From positions 1,426,001-1,490,000 of the forward strand of contig NZ_MJIE01000001.1 in the NCBI RefSeq assembly GCF_001940235.1: 64,000 nt of DNA. The letters run 5' to 3'. The stretch comes from Hornefia porci. Lineage in GTDB: Bacteria > Bacillota > Clostridia > Peptostreptococcales > Anaerovoracaceae. Of the stretch, positions 11,301-19,391 are shown piece after piece (the stretch's first letter is position 1; every line of letters starts with the position of its first letter). The translations under genes and the position numbers were made by a program. The notes beneath the pieces are model-generated. The model had not been told where the DNA came from, searched no databases, and saw only the letters and a list, made by a program, of their open reading frames with translations.

Positions 11301-13925
11301 TTTCAGCAGGGTGATGGTGTCTCCGTCTTTCGCCGCCGCAACTGCTTCAGGCAGCGACTCATACTTCATCTCTCCTACGGATGCGATTACGTTTGCATCA
11401 TCCTTCAGAGAATAAGTTCCTTCTTCGTTCTTCGTCAGGAAGAAGCCGTCTGCCACATATTTTGCGGCTGCAGTGTCCGTAAAGGTTCCGCCGGAAATAC
11501 TGAATTTCTCTTTCGCGGCGTCTTTCAGGGCGTCTTCGATATTGAACTTGCCGTCGAATTTTCCGTTCTTGATGGTCAGTCCGGTCTTGTTGGTCTCCGG
11601 GATTCCGTCCCATACGTCATACTCGATGTTTCCGACAATCTCTCCGGTAGTATCCACGGTGACTCGTGCGCCGTCAGGATAGTTCGTTGTCACGCAGACG
11701 TCGAACGCGTTCTGTCCTTCCGCAGCCTTGATGCTCGAGCTGCCCAGTATCTTGATATCGCCGTTGTTGCAGCTCAAGGCATATTCGCAAACTTTATTCA
11801 TCGAGGAATCTACGTTGAAGTCCTGCAGAGTCAGATTGGCGTAATTCTGGACTCCCATCTTTCCGCCGACAACCTTCAATGTCCCGTTCTTCAGGGTAAT
11901 GGTCGATCCCTTTTCGAAGTGCATGGCCTGACTCTCATAACCGGTGCTTCCTACGGCTTTACCGTTCATCGCATAGGTATGACCGCCGAAGTCGAAGGTC
12001 AGCTTCTTCGCTTCTTTCTCTATGAGTTTGACCCCGTTTCCTTCTGCATCCTTCAGCAGAGTGATGGTGTCACCGTCCTTCGCTGCTGCGACTGCCTCCG
12101 GCAGCGAAACGAATTTCTTTGTGCCTACTGCAGCGACTGCATCTGCATCGTCCAGAACCCCGTAGGTTCCGTTCTCATTCTTTGTCAGGAAGAAACCTTC
12201 TGACACGTAATTTTCTGCAGCTGAATCTGTGAATGTTCCGCCTGAAATGCTGAATTTCTCTTTTGCGGCATCCTTCAAAGCGGCCTCGATATCGAATTTG
12301 CCGTTGAATTTACCGTTCTTGATAGTCAAACCGGTCTTGTTATTCTCCGGGATTCCTTTCCATACGTCATACTGTACGTTTCCGACAATCTCACCGGTGG
12401 TATCCACGGTGACCCGTGCGCCGTCCGGATAGTTCGTGGTCACACAGACATCGAAGGCGTTCTTTCCTTCCGCCGCCTTGAGACTTGAGCTTCCCAGGAT
12501 CTTGATATCGCCGTTGTTGCAACTCAGCGCATAAAGGCACTTATCGTTCATGGACGAATCCACGTTGAAGTCCTGCAGGGTCAGATCCGCATAGTTCTGG
12601 ATTCCCATGTTAAAGCGCTCAACCTTCAGCGTTCCGTTCTTCAGGGTAATGGTCGAGCCCTTTTCGAAGTGCATAGCCTGAGTTTCATATCCCGGGCTTC
12701 CTACGCCTGTTCCGTTAAAGGTGTAAGTATGTCCGCCGAAGTCAAAGGTCAGTTTCTTCGCATCCTTCGCCATGATTGCGACGCCGCTGCCCTCTGCGTC
12801 CTTCAGCAGAGTGATGGTATCTCCGTCCTTCGCTGCGGCGACTGCTTCCGCCAGCGAAGCAAATTTCTTTGTTCCTACTGCAACGACTGCATCTGCATCG
12901 TCCAGAACCCCGTAGGTTCCGTCGCTCTTCGCTTCCTGCGAAACGCCCTCGGGCAGATACTCGTCCGGTATTTTCGATGTGAATGTTCCTGCTCTGACTG
13001 CTATTTTTCCGGTTCCTGCTTTGACACCGATCGCATCGATGCCTGCGGGAGTGCTGATCGAAGTGCCACTCCCGGTAACGGTCAGGTTAGTGGCCTTGTT
13101 GACGTAAACAGCCGGTTTGTTTTTCGTCTTGCTGTCAATCACGCAACTCTTCATCGCCACGTCTACGGTCGCACCCTCATCTGCCGCAACCTTCACACAA
13201 CCGTACGCTGTTTCAGGAGCCGAGATTTTACAATCCTTCAGACTGTATGTATAGTTTCCGCCCCCGTACTGATGATCAACAAACAGCGCATACATGTCGT
13301 CATCGGCGCTTCCGTTCAATGTACACCCGTTGAATTCTGCGTTTCCGTAAACCACGACGCCGCCGTCAAAGATGCAGTTGTTGAACTCATCCTTCTCTCC
13401 GCGGGCATAAATATACTTCGTCGAGCGGTTTGCTCCCGTGCTTACTTTAGACGCGTCTTTTTTGTTGACAAAGTGTACTTTGTTGAATGTGAAGGACTTT
13501 CCAGCAGGCGCAGAATCGTTAGGGTCGATGCCTGCAAAGGTGAATCCAGCCGGCGAATTCCCCGCCTGGTTGGGCCAGGAATAGCCCTCCGGCGCACCTG
13601 CCAGTGTAATAGAATGACCGTTTCCGTTGATGGTTACGCTGTCCACGTCCGCCGGGAAACGAACCTCGTATCCCTCCGTGGCTGTATGTGTCGTCTCGTC
13701 CAGCGCGGTGTCCGTCAGAAGTTCGATGGTTACCGATTTTCCTGACGCGGCAGCCGCCGCTTCCTTCAATGTCGCATACTTCACGTCCCCGATCTGGGCG
13801 ACGGCGGCTCCGCTTTCGCTACTCTCGCCGGACGGCGTATCGTCCGCAAAAGCAAACGCCGGCATGTATGCGAAGAACATTGCCAGCGAAAGCAGCAGAG
13901 CAAAAGATTTGCTTCTGATTTTCAT
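8310..13925 (-). CDS. Large secreted repeat protein (beta-helix, coiled coil, FN3-like)
   Basis: This 1871-residue protein is predicted to be exported. Residues 1-27 form a signal peptide ending AFAFA-DD. Residues about 30-340 are Gly/Thr/Asn-rich and beta-helix-like. Residues about 343-1092 are three near-identical 250-residue units, each opening with a KDGDTITLLKDAEG-type strand and carrying SISGGTF. Residues about 1110-1770 are an Ala/Lys/Glu coiled coil with its own 210-residue repeats. The last 95 residues, Lys-rich with GYQLQYSTSKSF and YYYVRVRTYK, look like a fibronectin type III domain common in clostridial surface proteins. No LPXTG or transmembrane anchor is seen. GGGAGG precedes the ATG. 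Adhesin or surface-layer functions are plausible but unproven. It has its own promoter and no functional partner. Confidence 0.85.
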   Translation of the reverse strand: MKIRSKSFALLLSLAMFFAYMPAFAFADDTPSGESSESGAAVAQIGDVKYATLKEAAAAASGKSVTIELLTDTALDETTHTATEGYEVRFPADVDSVTINGNGHSITLAGAPEGYSWPNQAGNSPAGFTFAGIDPNDSAPAGKSFTFNKVHFVNKKDASKVSTGANRSTKYIYARGEKDEFNNCIFDGGVVVYGNAEFNGCTLNGSADDDMYALFVDHQYGGGNYTYSLKDCKISAPETAYGCVKVAADEGATVDVAMKSCVIDSKTKNKPAVYVNKATNLTVTGSGTSISTPAGIDAIGVKAGTGKIAVRAGTFTSKIPDEYLPEGVSQEAKSDGTYGVLDDADAVVAVGTKKFASLAEAVAAAKDGDTITLLKDAEGSGVAIMAKDAKKLTFDFGGHTYTFNGTGVGSPGYETQAMHFEKGSTITLKNGTLKVERFNMGIQNYADLTLQDFNVDSSMNDKCLYALSCNNGDIKILGSSSLKAAEGKNAFDVCVTTNYPDGARVTVDTTGEIVGNVQYDVWKGIPENNKTGLTIKNGKFNGKFDIEAALKDAAKEKFSISGGTFTDSAAENYVSEGFFLTKNENGTYGVLDDADAVAAVGTKKFVSLPEAVAAAKDGDTITLLKDAEGNGVKLIEKEAKKLTFDFGGHTYAMNGKAVGSTGYESQAMHFEKGSTITLKNGTLKVVGGKMGVQNYANLTLQDFNVDSSMNKVCEYALSCNNGDIKILGSSSIKAAEGQNAFDVCVTTNYPDGARVTVDTTGEIVGNIEYDVWDGIPETNKTGLTIKNGKFDGKFNIEDALKDAAKEKFSISGGTFTDTAAAKYVADGFFLTKNEEGTYSLKDDANVIASVGEMKYESLPEAVAAAKDGDTITLLKDAEGNGVKLLAKDAKKLTFDFDGHTYTMNGRAVGSTGYESQAMHFEKGATIILKNGTLKVAGGKMGIQNYANLTLQDFNVDSSMNDKCSYALSCNNGDIKILGSSSIKAAEGQNAFDVCVTTNYPDGARATVDTTGEIVGNIQYDVWGGIPETNKTGLTIKNGKFNGKFDVEDALKDAAKEKFSISGGTFSEEVPEAYLADGFSCIESADGTYGVVTSGDAVRTLKEEKAKAEADAKAAQEALAKSNADLKAAQDELAKAKTETADAKAETEQAKKDLAEAQKAKQEADARAEAAENDKNASEAEKAAAIAAKEKAEQAEQAAKVDLAKAQAAQKAAETKQAEAEAKASKAEADKTAAEAAKATAEAERDVAVSKQKAAEDKSAEAQADLLKAQSALKDAQDAQKAAEDKADAAQAELNTAKEDLSKAKQELATLTEKLDNAEKAQKDAEEAKAAAEKAQKDAEIQRDAAKTEASDAKAETEQAKKDLAEAQKAKQEADARAEGAENDKNTSEAEKAAAIAAKEKAEKEALDAKADLAKAQAAQAVAEAKQKEAEEKTAKAEADKAAAEAAKATAEAERDAAIAKQQAAEDKSAEAQENLNKALDALKNAQDAQKAAEDKADAAQTELNTTKEDLSKAKQDLATLTEKLTNAEKAQQAAEKAKADAEKARQDAEAQIAAAKKEAADAKAETEQAKKDLAEAQKAKQDADTAAQKAINDKTLSDQEKNVAIGEAKAAKENLQKALGDLEAAKLAQGIAEGKIESYEAKVKQAEADEETAKGKLLTAQAALNTALDEKAEAERLLGEANDKLSAAETARQKAEEDLKTANESLKTLQAQLDAAKAKADDSDKQLKETQASLEAAKKELDEAKKANAANEERIRQLEAELAAEKAKNAAKPAAPAKSSISKLTAGKKKITAKWKKVTGIKGYQLQYSTSKSFSKKSTKSKTIKSYKTTKMTISKLKAKKYYYVRVRTYKTVDGKTVYSGWSASKKAKTK
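8900..10580 (-). repeat. Three 630-bp coding repeats (coiled coil)
   Basis: The same coding segment recurs at 9181, 9811 and 10441, exactly 630 bases (210 codons) apart. It encodes the AKAETEQAKKDLAEAQKAKQ stretch. The unit nearest the 3' end is the most diverged. Outer limits are approximate. Confidence 0.85.
10650..12899 (-). repeat. Three 750-bp coding repeats (beta-helix units)
   Basis: Matching segments recur at 10741, 11491 and 12241, exactly 750 bases (250 codons) apart, with only scattered base differences. They encode the KEKFSISGGTF block and its surroundings. Exact spacing and high similarity suggest recent duplication or continuing recombination between units. Confidence 0.9.
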
Positions 13926-14010
13926 CTGTTCCCTCCCATAAACTCAGGCAAGCCGTATCTCCGGCTCACCAGATAAAATAAAGAATCGCAGTCGTTACAT
14001 TCACGGCGCT

Positions 14011-14039
14011 AGTATAGCACATTTCGGAATGAATTTCAA
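14011..14039 (-). promoter_or_regulatory. Promoter of the surface-protein gene
   Basis: On the minus strand TTGAAA and TATACT are 17 bases apart, with a TGC extension just before the -10 element. The start of transcription would lie about 80 bases before the ATG. The remainder of the 407-base gap 13926-14332 holds the LCP terminator and the small repeats listed separately. Confidence 0.75.
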
Positions 14040-14107
14040 TTCAATTCTGCATTTTCCTGCAAGACTCATCAGTAGTCGGTAAACTTTCACCATGTACGGA
14101 CAACAAA

Positions 14108-14151
14108 CAAAAAAACTGCCGCAGTAGACACATTTTCGTCTGCCACGGCAG
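14108..14151 (-). terminator. Terminator downstream of LCP gene
   Basis: Read on the minus strand, an imperfect stem CTGCCGTGGCAGAC / GTCTACTGCGGCAG is followed by seven Ts. It lies about 180 bases past the LCP stop codon, an unusually long trailer. Confidence 0.65.
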
Positions 14152-14228
14152 CCGTAAAAAGTACCGCACCAGTTTTCATTCTGACGCGGTACTCGCTTCG
14201 GGAAATTTCATTATTGTGTTTTGTGTCG

Positions 14229-14345
14229 CCGCATACTGCAGCCGTTACTGGATAATTCCCGGTCGGCAGTATGCTGCACGCCGCCGGCTCCGTCGGTGTG
14301 GATTACAGCCGTTACTGAACAGTTCCCAGCCGTTACCTGATAGTT
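14229..14345. repeat. Small direct and inverted repeats in LCP trailer
   Basis: CAGCCGTTAC occurs at 14239, 14306 and 14327, each followed by a similar TGATAGTTCC-like tail; the last copy overlaps the 3' codons of the LCP gene. Between the first two lies an inverted repeat GCATACTGC (14231-14239) / GCAGTATGC (14266-14274). It looks like partial duplication of the gene's 3' end. Confidence 0.6.
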
Positions 14346-15859
14346 CCGTCCATAACGCCGATAATTTTGTCCGTAGCGTTGGTCACATCATCCTCGTCGG
14401 GCTGCATGACGTAGACCTGATAATCGCCGGAAGAATAGCAGGTTTCCAGGACACTGGTGCCGTTCACGTTCTGCTTCTTGATTTTCCATTTGTAGCCGCC
14501 GTTGACCTGCATCTTCACGAGCTGCTTGATCTGAGAGGCCTCCATGTTAATCTCCATATACTGCTTACAGGAATTCAGGATCGTGGAATAGCGGGAGAGA
14601 ATCGTTGTGCTCGACGTACATTTGCTGATAATCGCCGACATAACCTTCGCCTGGTCTCTGTTCCTCTGAACGTCCCCATCCTCAAAAGATTTCCGCTCCC
14701 TGGCAAAGGCCAGTGCCTTCTTGCCGTCCAGATGATTCTTTCCCTTCCGGAAAGTATACTGCACCGCCATGCCGTGCGTCGTGAACGCATAATCCGAATA
14801 GACATCGATACCGCCGATGGCGTCCACGAATCTGCGGACTGTGCTGTAATTCACCTTGACATAATAGTTCATATCGATGCCTGTCAGTTTCTCCACCGCA
14901 CCGATGGTTTCCTGAATTCCGTAAATCCCCGTATGGGTCAGTTTGTCCGTCGCATTGTCGTAGGACGGAAGCTGGATTTCATAATCCCGGGGAATGGAAG
15001 TCAGAAGAACCACATGCGTCCTGGGATTCACAGTGACAATCATATTGACATCGGAGCGGGACATTTCCCTGATACTGCCGCTGGTGTCCAAGCCGCTGAC
15101 GTAAATATTGAAGGAGTTCTGCGTGACGTCCACCTTCTTCGACAGATCCTTCTGCGAAACGTCGATACGAATCGTATAGATGATACGCGTCTTCGACTTG
15201 AAATTGCTGACCTTCTCACACATAGTTTTATACTGTGCCGCGCTGACAAAGACCGATTCGTAGTCGCCCTGCAGCAGCCCGTCGTCCAGTTTGGACAGTG
15301 TCTTGATAATCTTATAGGTAATGTTTATACTGCTTGCCAGCTTGTTTTTTGCACTGGAATAATTGCTTTCCGTCGTGAAATACGTTCCTGCAGTTTTGCC
15401 GTCCAGATCCTTCAGCTTTTCATATGAGCTGCTTTTCTTCACGATAAGATAGAAATCCTCTGTCTGATTGCCGACATCGGTGACTTCTTTGAAAAAGCTG
15501 GAAGTGTCGTTAAGATTAACCATTCCGTAAGCGTACCCGCCCATCAGTGCCACCGACAAAACCAGAGCAACGATTTTCCGGCTCCGGTGTATGTTTTTAA
15601 AGTACAGCATCGGGAAGATAAGAAGACTCAGCGCAGCGAGTACTGCCAGAACCTTATACAAAAGATTCGCCGGCAGCATATCCAGACGAAGAATCATTCC
15701 GACAAAACCCGCAAGCATCAGGCTGTACAGCACCGACCAGACCTTGCTGAATCGGTTCAGGTATATCCGCCCCCGGGACTCCTTCCGTTCGGTTTCCGCG
15801 CCGGTTTCCGCACCTGGAGACCGCTCTGCACTATTCGTTTTATTACGTCTATTCCACAT
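14333..15859 (-). CDS. LytR-CpsA-Psr (LCP) family protein with N-terminal sensor-like domain
   Basis: LCP proteins transfer anionic glycopolymers from lipid carriers to peptidoglycan outside the membrane. This 508-residue protein has a charged cytoplasmic start (1-30), about three membrane segments (about 38-125), then an extracellular region of roughly 130 residues resembling a small binding-protein fold (YLIVKKSSSYEKLKDLDGKTAGTY). The LCP catalytic domain then begins near residue 240. LCP hallmarks are SRSDVNMIVTVNP, LTSIPRDYEIQLP, KLTHTGIYG and RNRDQAKVM. The extra binding-like domain matches a recognised clostridial subgroup. The ATG has a modest GGTGAT site. It has its own promoter and terminator, so it appears monocistronic. 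Confidence 0.9.
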   Translation of the reverse strand: MWNRRNKTNSAERSPGAETGAETERKESRGRIYLNRFSKVWSVLYSLMLAGFVGMILRLDMLPANLLYKVLAVLAALSLLIFPMLYFKNIHRSRKIVALVLSVALMGGYAYGMVNLNDTSSFFKEVTDVGNQTEDFYLIVKKSSSYEKLKDLDGKTAGTYFTTESNYSSAKNKLASSINITYKIIKTLSKLDDGLLQGDYESVFVSAAQYKTMCEKVSNFKSKTRIIYTIRIDVSQKDLSKKVDVTQNSFNIYVSGLDTSGSIREMSRSDVNMIVTVNPRTHVVLLTSIPRDYEIQLPSYDNATDKLTHTGIYGIQETIGAVEKLTGIDMNYYVKVNYSTVRRFVDAIGGIDVYSDYAFTTHGMAVQYTFRKGKNHLDGKKALAFARERKSFEDGDVQRNRDQAKVMSAIISKCTSSTTILSRYSTILNSCKQYMEINMEASQIKQLVKMQVNGGYKWKIKKQNVNGTSVLETCYSSGDYQVYVMQPDEDDVTNATDKIIGVMDGTIR

Positions 15860-15996
15860 ATCAGATCACCATTTCCAACAGATTTCATACATCCGGGCGT
15901 CATGCGTCCAGAGGTACCTGTCTTTTCATTCACAGACTCCGCGGCGGCTTCGGCCGCGCCGGTTTCTCCGGTGTCTGCGTTTCATTATACTGGTCT

Positions 15997-16025
15997 ATTC
16001 TACTATGATGATCCCCCGGTGTCAA
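15997..16025 (-). promoter_or_regulatory. Promoter of LCP gene
   Basis: On the minus strand a perfect TTGACA is followed after 17 bases by TAGAAT. It begins directly after the tuf terminator and leaves a leader of roughly 130 bases before the LCP ATG. Confidence 0.75.
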
Positions 16026-16036
16026 TGAGACATAAC

Positions 16037-16060
16037 AAAAGACGCCCGTTTGAGCGTCTT
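16037..16060 (-). terminator. tuf terminator
   Basis: On the minus strand the stem AGACGC / GCGTCT with an eight-base loop is followed by TTTTGTT. It lies about 85 bases past the tuf stop. Confidence 0.7.
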
Positions 16061-16144
16061 CTGATTATATTCTGATTGTATTTCCCGTTTAATCGGTTCT
16101 CTGAAGCCCGGCCGAACGGCCCCGACTTTCCTTTCGCTGTCCGA

Positions 16145-17338
16145 TTACTCGATGATTTCGGTTACAACGCCGGATCCTACGGTTCTTCCGCCTTCTCTGA
16201 TCGCGAATCTCAGTCCTTCCTCGATAGCGATCGGCGTGATCAGCTTGATCTCCATCACAACGTTATCTCCCGGCATGCACATCTCTGTTCCTTCCGGCAG
16301 CTTCAGGTCGCCCGTTACGTCCGTTGTTCTGAAGTAGAACTGCGGTCTGTATCCGTTGAAGAACGGCGTATGACGTCCGCCCTCTTCCTTCTTCAGCACG
16401 TATACCTGACCCTTGAACTGTGTGTGCGGGTGAATGCTTCCCGGTGCAGCCAGTACCTGTCCTCTTTCGATTTCGTTTCTCTGTACGCCTCTCAGCAGCG
16501 CTCCGATGTTGTCTCCCGTCTCTGCCTCGTCCAGAATCTTACGGAACATCTCTACGCCTGTGACGACTACCTTTCTCTTCTCATCAGACAGTCCGACGAT
16601 TTCCACCTCGTCTCCGACCTTCAGCACGCCTCTCTCGACTCTTCCGGTCGCTACGGTTCCGCGTCCGGTGATGGAGAATACGTCCTCTACCGGCATCAGG
16701 AACGGCTTGTCGTTGTCTCTCTTCGGCTCAGGAATGTAGCTGTCTACCGCTTCCATCAGCTCGACGATCTTGTCTCCCCACTCTCCTGCGGGATCCTCCA
16801 GCGCCTTCAGCGCGGATCCTCTGATGATCGGCGTGTCGTCGCCCGGGAAGTCGTACTCGCTCAGCAGCTCTCTGACTTCCATCTCCACCAGGTCCAGCAG
16901 CTCCTCATCGTCTACCATGTCACATTTGTTCAGGAATACGATGATGTAAGGAACGCCTACCTGTCTCGACAGCAGGATGTGCTCTCTGGTCTGCGGCATC
17001 GGTCCGTCCGTCGCGGCGACAACCAGGATCGCTCCGTCCATCTGCGCAGCTCCGGTGATCATGTTCTTTACATAGTCCGCGTGTCCCGGGCAGTCTACGT
17101 GCGCGTAGTGTCTGTTCGGGGTCTCATATTCAACGTGTGCGGAGGAGATGGTGATTCCTCTTTCCTTCTCTTCCGGCGCCTTGTCAATCTGATCGAACTC
17201 TACGTCCTCACCCAGGCTGTATCTCTGATGCAGCACCTTGGTGATCGCAGCCGTCAGAGTAGTTTTTCCGTGGTCTACATGGCCGATGGTTCCGATATTG
17301 ATATGCGGCTTGGTTCTCTCATATTTCTGTTTTGCCAT
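16145..17338 (-). CDS. tuf: Elongation factor Tu
   Basis: EF-Tu is the GTPase that delivers aminoacyl-tRNA to the ribosome. With the ATG at 17336-17338 the product is 397 residues, the normal size, starting [35 protein letters not shown] lies seven bases upstream of that ATG, so the in-frame codons further upstream are rejected. GTPase motifs are [20 protein letters not shown] and NKCD. Here tuf is not in the str operon; it follows a tRNA-Thr gene by 46 bases and probably shares its transcript. Confidence 0.98.
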   Translation of the reverse strand: MAKQKYERTKPHINIGTIGHVDHGKTTLTAAITKVLHQRYSLGEDVEFDQIDKAPEEKERGITISSAHVEYETPNRHYAHVDCPGHADYVKNMITGAAQMDGAILVVAATDGPMPQTREHILLSRQVGVPYIIVFLNKCDMVDDEELLDLVEMEVRELLSEYDFPGDDTPIIRGSALKALEDPAGEWGDKIVELMEAVDSYIPEPKRDNDKPFLMPVEDVFSITGRGTVATGRVERGVLKVGDEVEIVGLSDEKRKVVVTGVEMFRKILDEAETGDNIGALLRGVQRNEIERGQVLAAPGSIHPHTQFKGQVYVLKKEEGGRHTPFFNGYRPQFYFRTTDVTGDLKLPEGTEMCMPGDNVVMEIKLITPIAIEEGLRFAIREGGRTVGSGVVTEIIE

Positions 17339-17384
17339 TTCCTTACTCCTTTTACATAACAATAATTTCTCTATTTACAAAAAT

Positions 17385-17461
<77 letters not shown>

Positions 17462-17477
17462 CTGTCGCAACATTTAA

Positions 17478-17506
17478 ATCGTACTATATTTTTCGCCGGT
17501 TGTCAA
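17478..17506 (-). promoter_or_regulatory. Promoter for tRNA-Thr and tuf
   Basis: On the minus strand a perfect TTGACA is followed after 17 bases by TACGAT. The predicted start is about ten bases before the mature tRNA end. No terminator separates the tRNA from tuf. Confidence 0.8.
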
Positions 17507-17571
17507 TTCATTTTATGTTAAAATTCCCGCGAAAATCCCGTTAAAATTCAGCGTCACGCCGGCTCCGGAAA

Positions 17572-18186
17572 TCACCCCCGCAGATACGCGCTGAGTTTCT
17601 TCTTTATCCGCTGAATCGCATTGTCGATGGACTTCGGCGTTTTTCCCAGCCGCTCCGCGATCTCCCGGTAGGAAAGTCCCTGCAGCAGCGCCGTCCAGAC
17701 TTTGTTCTCCAGAGGGCTGAACACATGCACGCCGTCCGCCTCCAGGCGCTCCACCAGGTCGGACGCCAGCGCAACCTTTTCCGGGTCCATGTCCTCCGCC
17801 GCCGCAATCCGGTCGATGAGCGGCGCACCATCTTCGTCATCCGCCGGCTCCCGGTCGTTCAGAGACAGCGCATCGTTCAGAATCTGATGTTTCTTGCGGT
17901 TCGCACCTTCAATCGCGGACAGGATCTGCCGCGTGACACACATGTCGGCAAACGTCCGAAAGGACGCTCCGCCGGCTCCGTCGTAATCCCGGATCGCCTT
18001 GAAGAGTCCGATCATTCCCTCCTGAATCACATCCTCATTGTCGCCGCCCGCGATGAAATAGCTCTTCGCCTTGTTCCGGGCAAGCGCCTTATACTTCTGT
18101 ATCAGATATTCCTCTGCGGTGCGGCTTCCCTCGTGCGCCATCTGCACCAGCTCCTCGTCCCGCAGAATGTTCAGATCATTTTCCAT
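17572..18186 (-). CDS. sigH: RNA polymerase sigma factor SigH
   Basis: SigH is the sigma-70-family factor for the transition to stationary phase and early sporulation in Bacillota. The product is about 204 residues. Region 2 shows YKALARNKAKSYFIAGGDNEDVIQEGMIGLFKAIRDYD, and region 4 shows FSPLENKVWTALLQGLSYREIAERLGKTPKSIDNAIQRIKKKL. I prefer the ATG at 18186 because AGGA lies about nine bases before it; an ATG seven codons earlier (18207) is the alternative. Either start overlaps the 3' end of rlmB, implying translational coupling. It ends the yacL-to-sigH run. No clear terminator follows. Confidence 0.93.
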   Translation of the reverse strand: MENDLNILRDEELVQMAHEGSRTAEEYLIQKYKALARNKAKSYFIAGGDNEDVIQEGMIGLFKAIRDYDGAGGASFRTFADMCVTRQILSAIEGANRKKHQILNDALSLNDREPADDEDGAPLIDRIAAAEDMDPEKVALASDLVERLEADGVHVFSPLENKVWTALLQGLSYREIAERLGKTPKSIDNAIQRIKKKLSAYLRG

Positions 18187-18919
18187 CTCTCTGTTTCCTG
18201 ACCTCATACATTAAAACCGCCGCTGCATTGGACGCGTTCAGGGAGGTGATTTTCCCCACCATGGGAATCGAAACCGCAAAGTCGCACTTCTCCCTGACCA
18301 GCCGGCTGATACCGCGTCCCTCGCTGCCGATGACCAGCGCCACCGGACCCGTCAGGTCCTGCTTCCAGTACGTCTCGCCGTCCATATCGCAGGCGTAGAC
18401 CCAGATCCCTTTCTTCTTCAGCTCCTCCAGCGTCCGGGGAATATTGGTCACCCGCGCGCAGGGCAGATATTCCACAGCCCCCGCAGAGGTTCTGGCAACC
18501 GTTTCCGTCAGTCCGCCGGCCCGCCTCCGGGAGATAATCACTCCGTGAGCCCCGGCACATTCCGCCGTCCGCATCACCGCGCCCAGATTGTGGGGGTCCT
18601 CCAGCTCGTCCAGAACAATCAGGAAGGGCGGTTCACCCCGTTGCTCCGCCAGCGCCAGCATATCCTCCACGCCGGCGTATTCGTGCGCGGACACAAAGGC
18701 AATCACGCCCTGATGCCGCCCGCCCCCGGCTTTTTTGTCCAGAAACTCCTTCTCTTCATATCGGATGATTACGCCCCGCTCCTTTGCCAGGGACAAAATC
18801 CTGCCCACCGAGCCTCCGGCTCCCTTCTGAATCAGAACGCGTTCCATCTCTCTGCCGCTCTTCAGCGCCTCCGCGACCGGATTGCGGCCGATAATCATAT
18901 CAGTCTTTTTTTCTTTCAT
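18176..18919 (-). CDS. rlmB: 23S rRNA 2'-O-methyltransferase, TrmH/RlmB family
   Basis: This SPOUT-fold enzyme is expected to methylate the 2'-O of a guanosine in 23S rRNA using S-adenosylmethionine. It has 247 residues. The N-terminal L30-like substrate domain contains IIGRNPVAEALKSGRE. The trefoil-knot motifs are DELEDPHNLGAVMRTAECAGAHGVI, LVIGSEGRGISRLVREKCD and IPMVGKITSLNASNAAAVLMYE. It overlaps folA at its start and sigH at its end. The usual clostridial neighbour yacP between rlmB and sigH is absent. Confidence 0.93.
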   Translation of the reverse strand: MKEKKTDMIIGRNPVAEALKSGREMERVLIQKGAGGSVGRILSLAKERGVIIRYEEKEFLDKKAGGGRHQGVIAFVSAHEYAGVEDMLALAEQRGEPPFLIVLDELEDPHNLGAVMRTAECAGAHGVIISRRRAGGLTETVARTSAGAVEYLPCARVTNIPRTLEELKKKGIWVYACDMDGETYWKQDLTGPVALVIGSEGRGISRLVREKCDFAVSIPMVGKITSLNASNAAAVLMYEVRKQRDGK

Positions 18920-19391
18920 ATTTTACGAAACGGTACCGAATCCCGTTTTCCTCCATTTCCCCGCTCTGCCGGGTGATCTGAAACGCGGGGTCCATGTCCA
19001 GGTTCCGGAACCGGCGGTCCGCCGGGAATTCCGCGTCGATCTTTGTGATATAAACCGTATCACACCAGGGCAGAAGCTGCGCGTAGACGTCCGCGCCGCC
19101 GATGACAAAGGCGTCCGGATCATCCTTTGCTGCCGCCCGGAGCTCGTCCAGATTATGGCACACCGTATCCACCCGATCTGCCGTGAAATCCCGCCGGGTG
19201 GTGAGCACGATGTTGCGCCGCCCCGGCAGTCCCCGTTTCCCCGGAAGGCTCTCCAGCGTCGCTCTGCCCATGATCACCGTATGCCCCAGCGTAGTCTGCT
19301 TGAAATATTTCAGATCTCCGGACAGATGACATAACAGCTGTCCTTTGTTGCCTATGCCCCAGTTCCTGTCCGCGGCAAGAATCATGTTCAT
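18900..19391 (-). CDS. folA: Dihydrofolate reductase
   Basis: The enzyme reduces dihydrofolate to tetrahydrofolate with NADPH in the cytosol. It has 163 residues, a normal length. Motifs include MILAADRNWGIGNKGQLL at the N-terminus, VIMGRATLESLPGKRGLPGRRNIVLT and the cofactor-binding VIGGADVYAQLLPWCDTVYIT. The usual acidic active-site residue after PW/CHLSGDLKYF appears as the D of GDLKYFKQ. Its start overlaps the thyA stop as ATGA and its end overlaps rlmB, so it is translated with thyA. It regenerates the folate that ThyA oxidises. Confidence 0.95.
   Translation of the reverse strand: MNMILAADRNWGIGNKGQLLCHLSGDLKYFKQTTLGHTVIMGRATLESLPGKRGLPGRRNIVLTTRRDFTADRVDTVCHNLDELRAAAKDDPDAFVIGGADVYAQLLPWCDTVYITKIDAEFPADRRFRNLDMDPAFQITRQSGEMEENGIRYRFVKYERKKD

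Noticed and set aside
11169..13745. Plus-strand open frames opposite the surface-protein repeats
   Set aside because: They repeat with the same 750-base period as the real gene and show low-complexity translations without start signals.
14216..15427. Plus-strand open frame (403 codons) opposite the LCP gene
   Set aside because: The LCP motifs on the minus strand are unambiguous; no promoter or ribosome binding site supports the plus frame.
17500..17571. Terminator after sigH
   Set aside because: The repeated GTTAAAATTC words do not form a stable stem with a T-run; no supported terminator was found.
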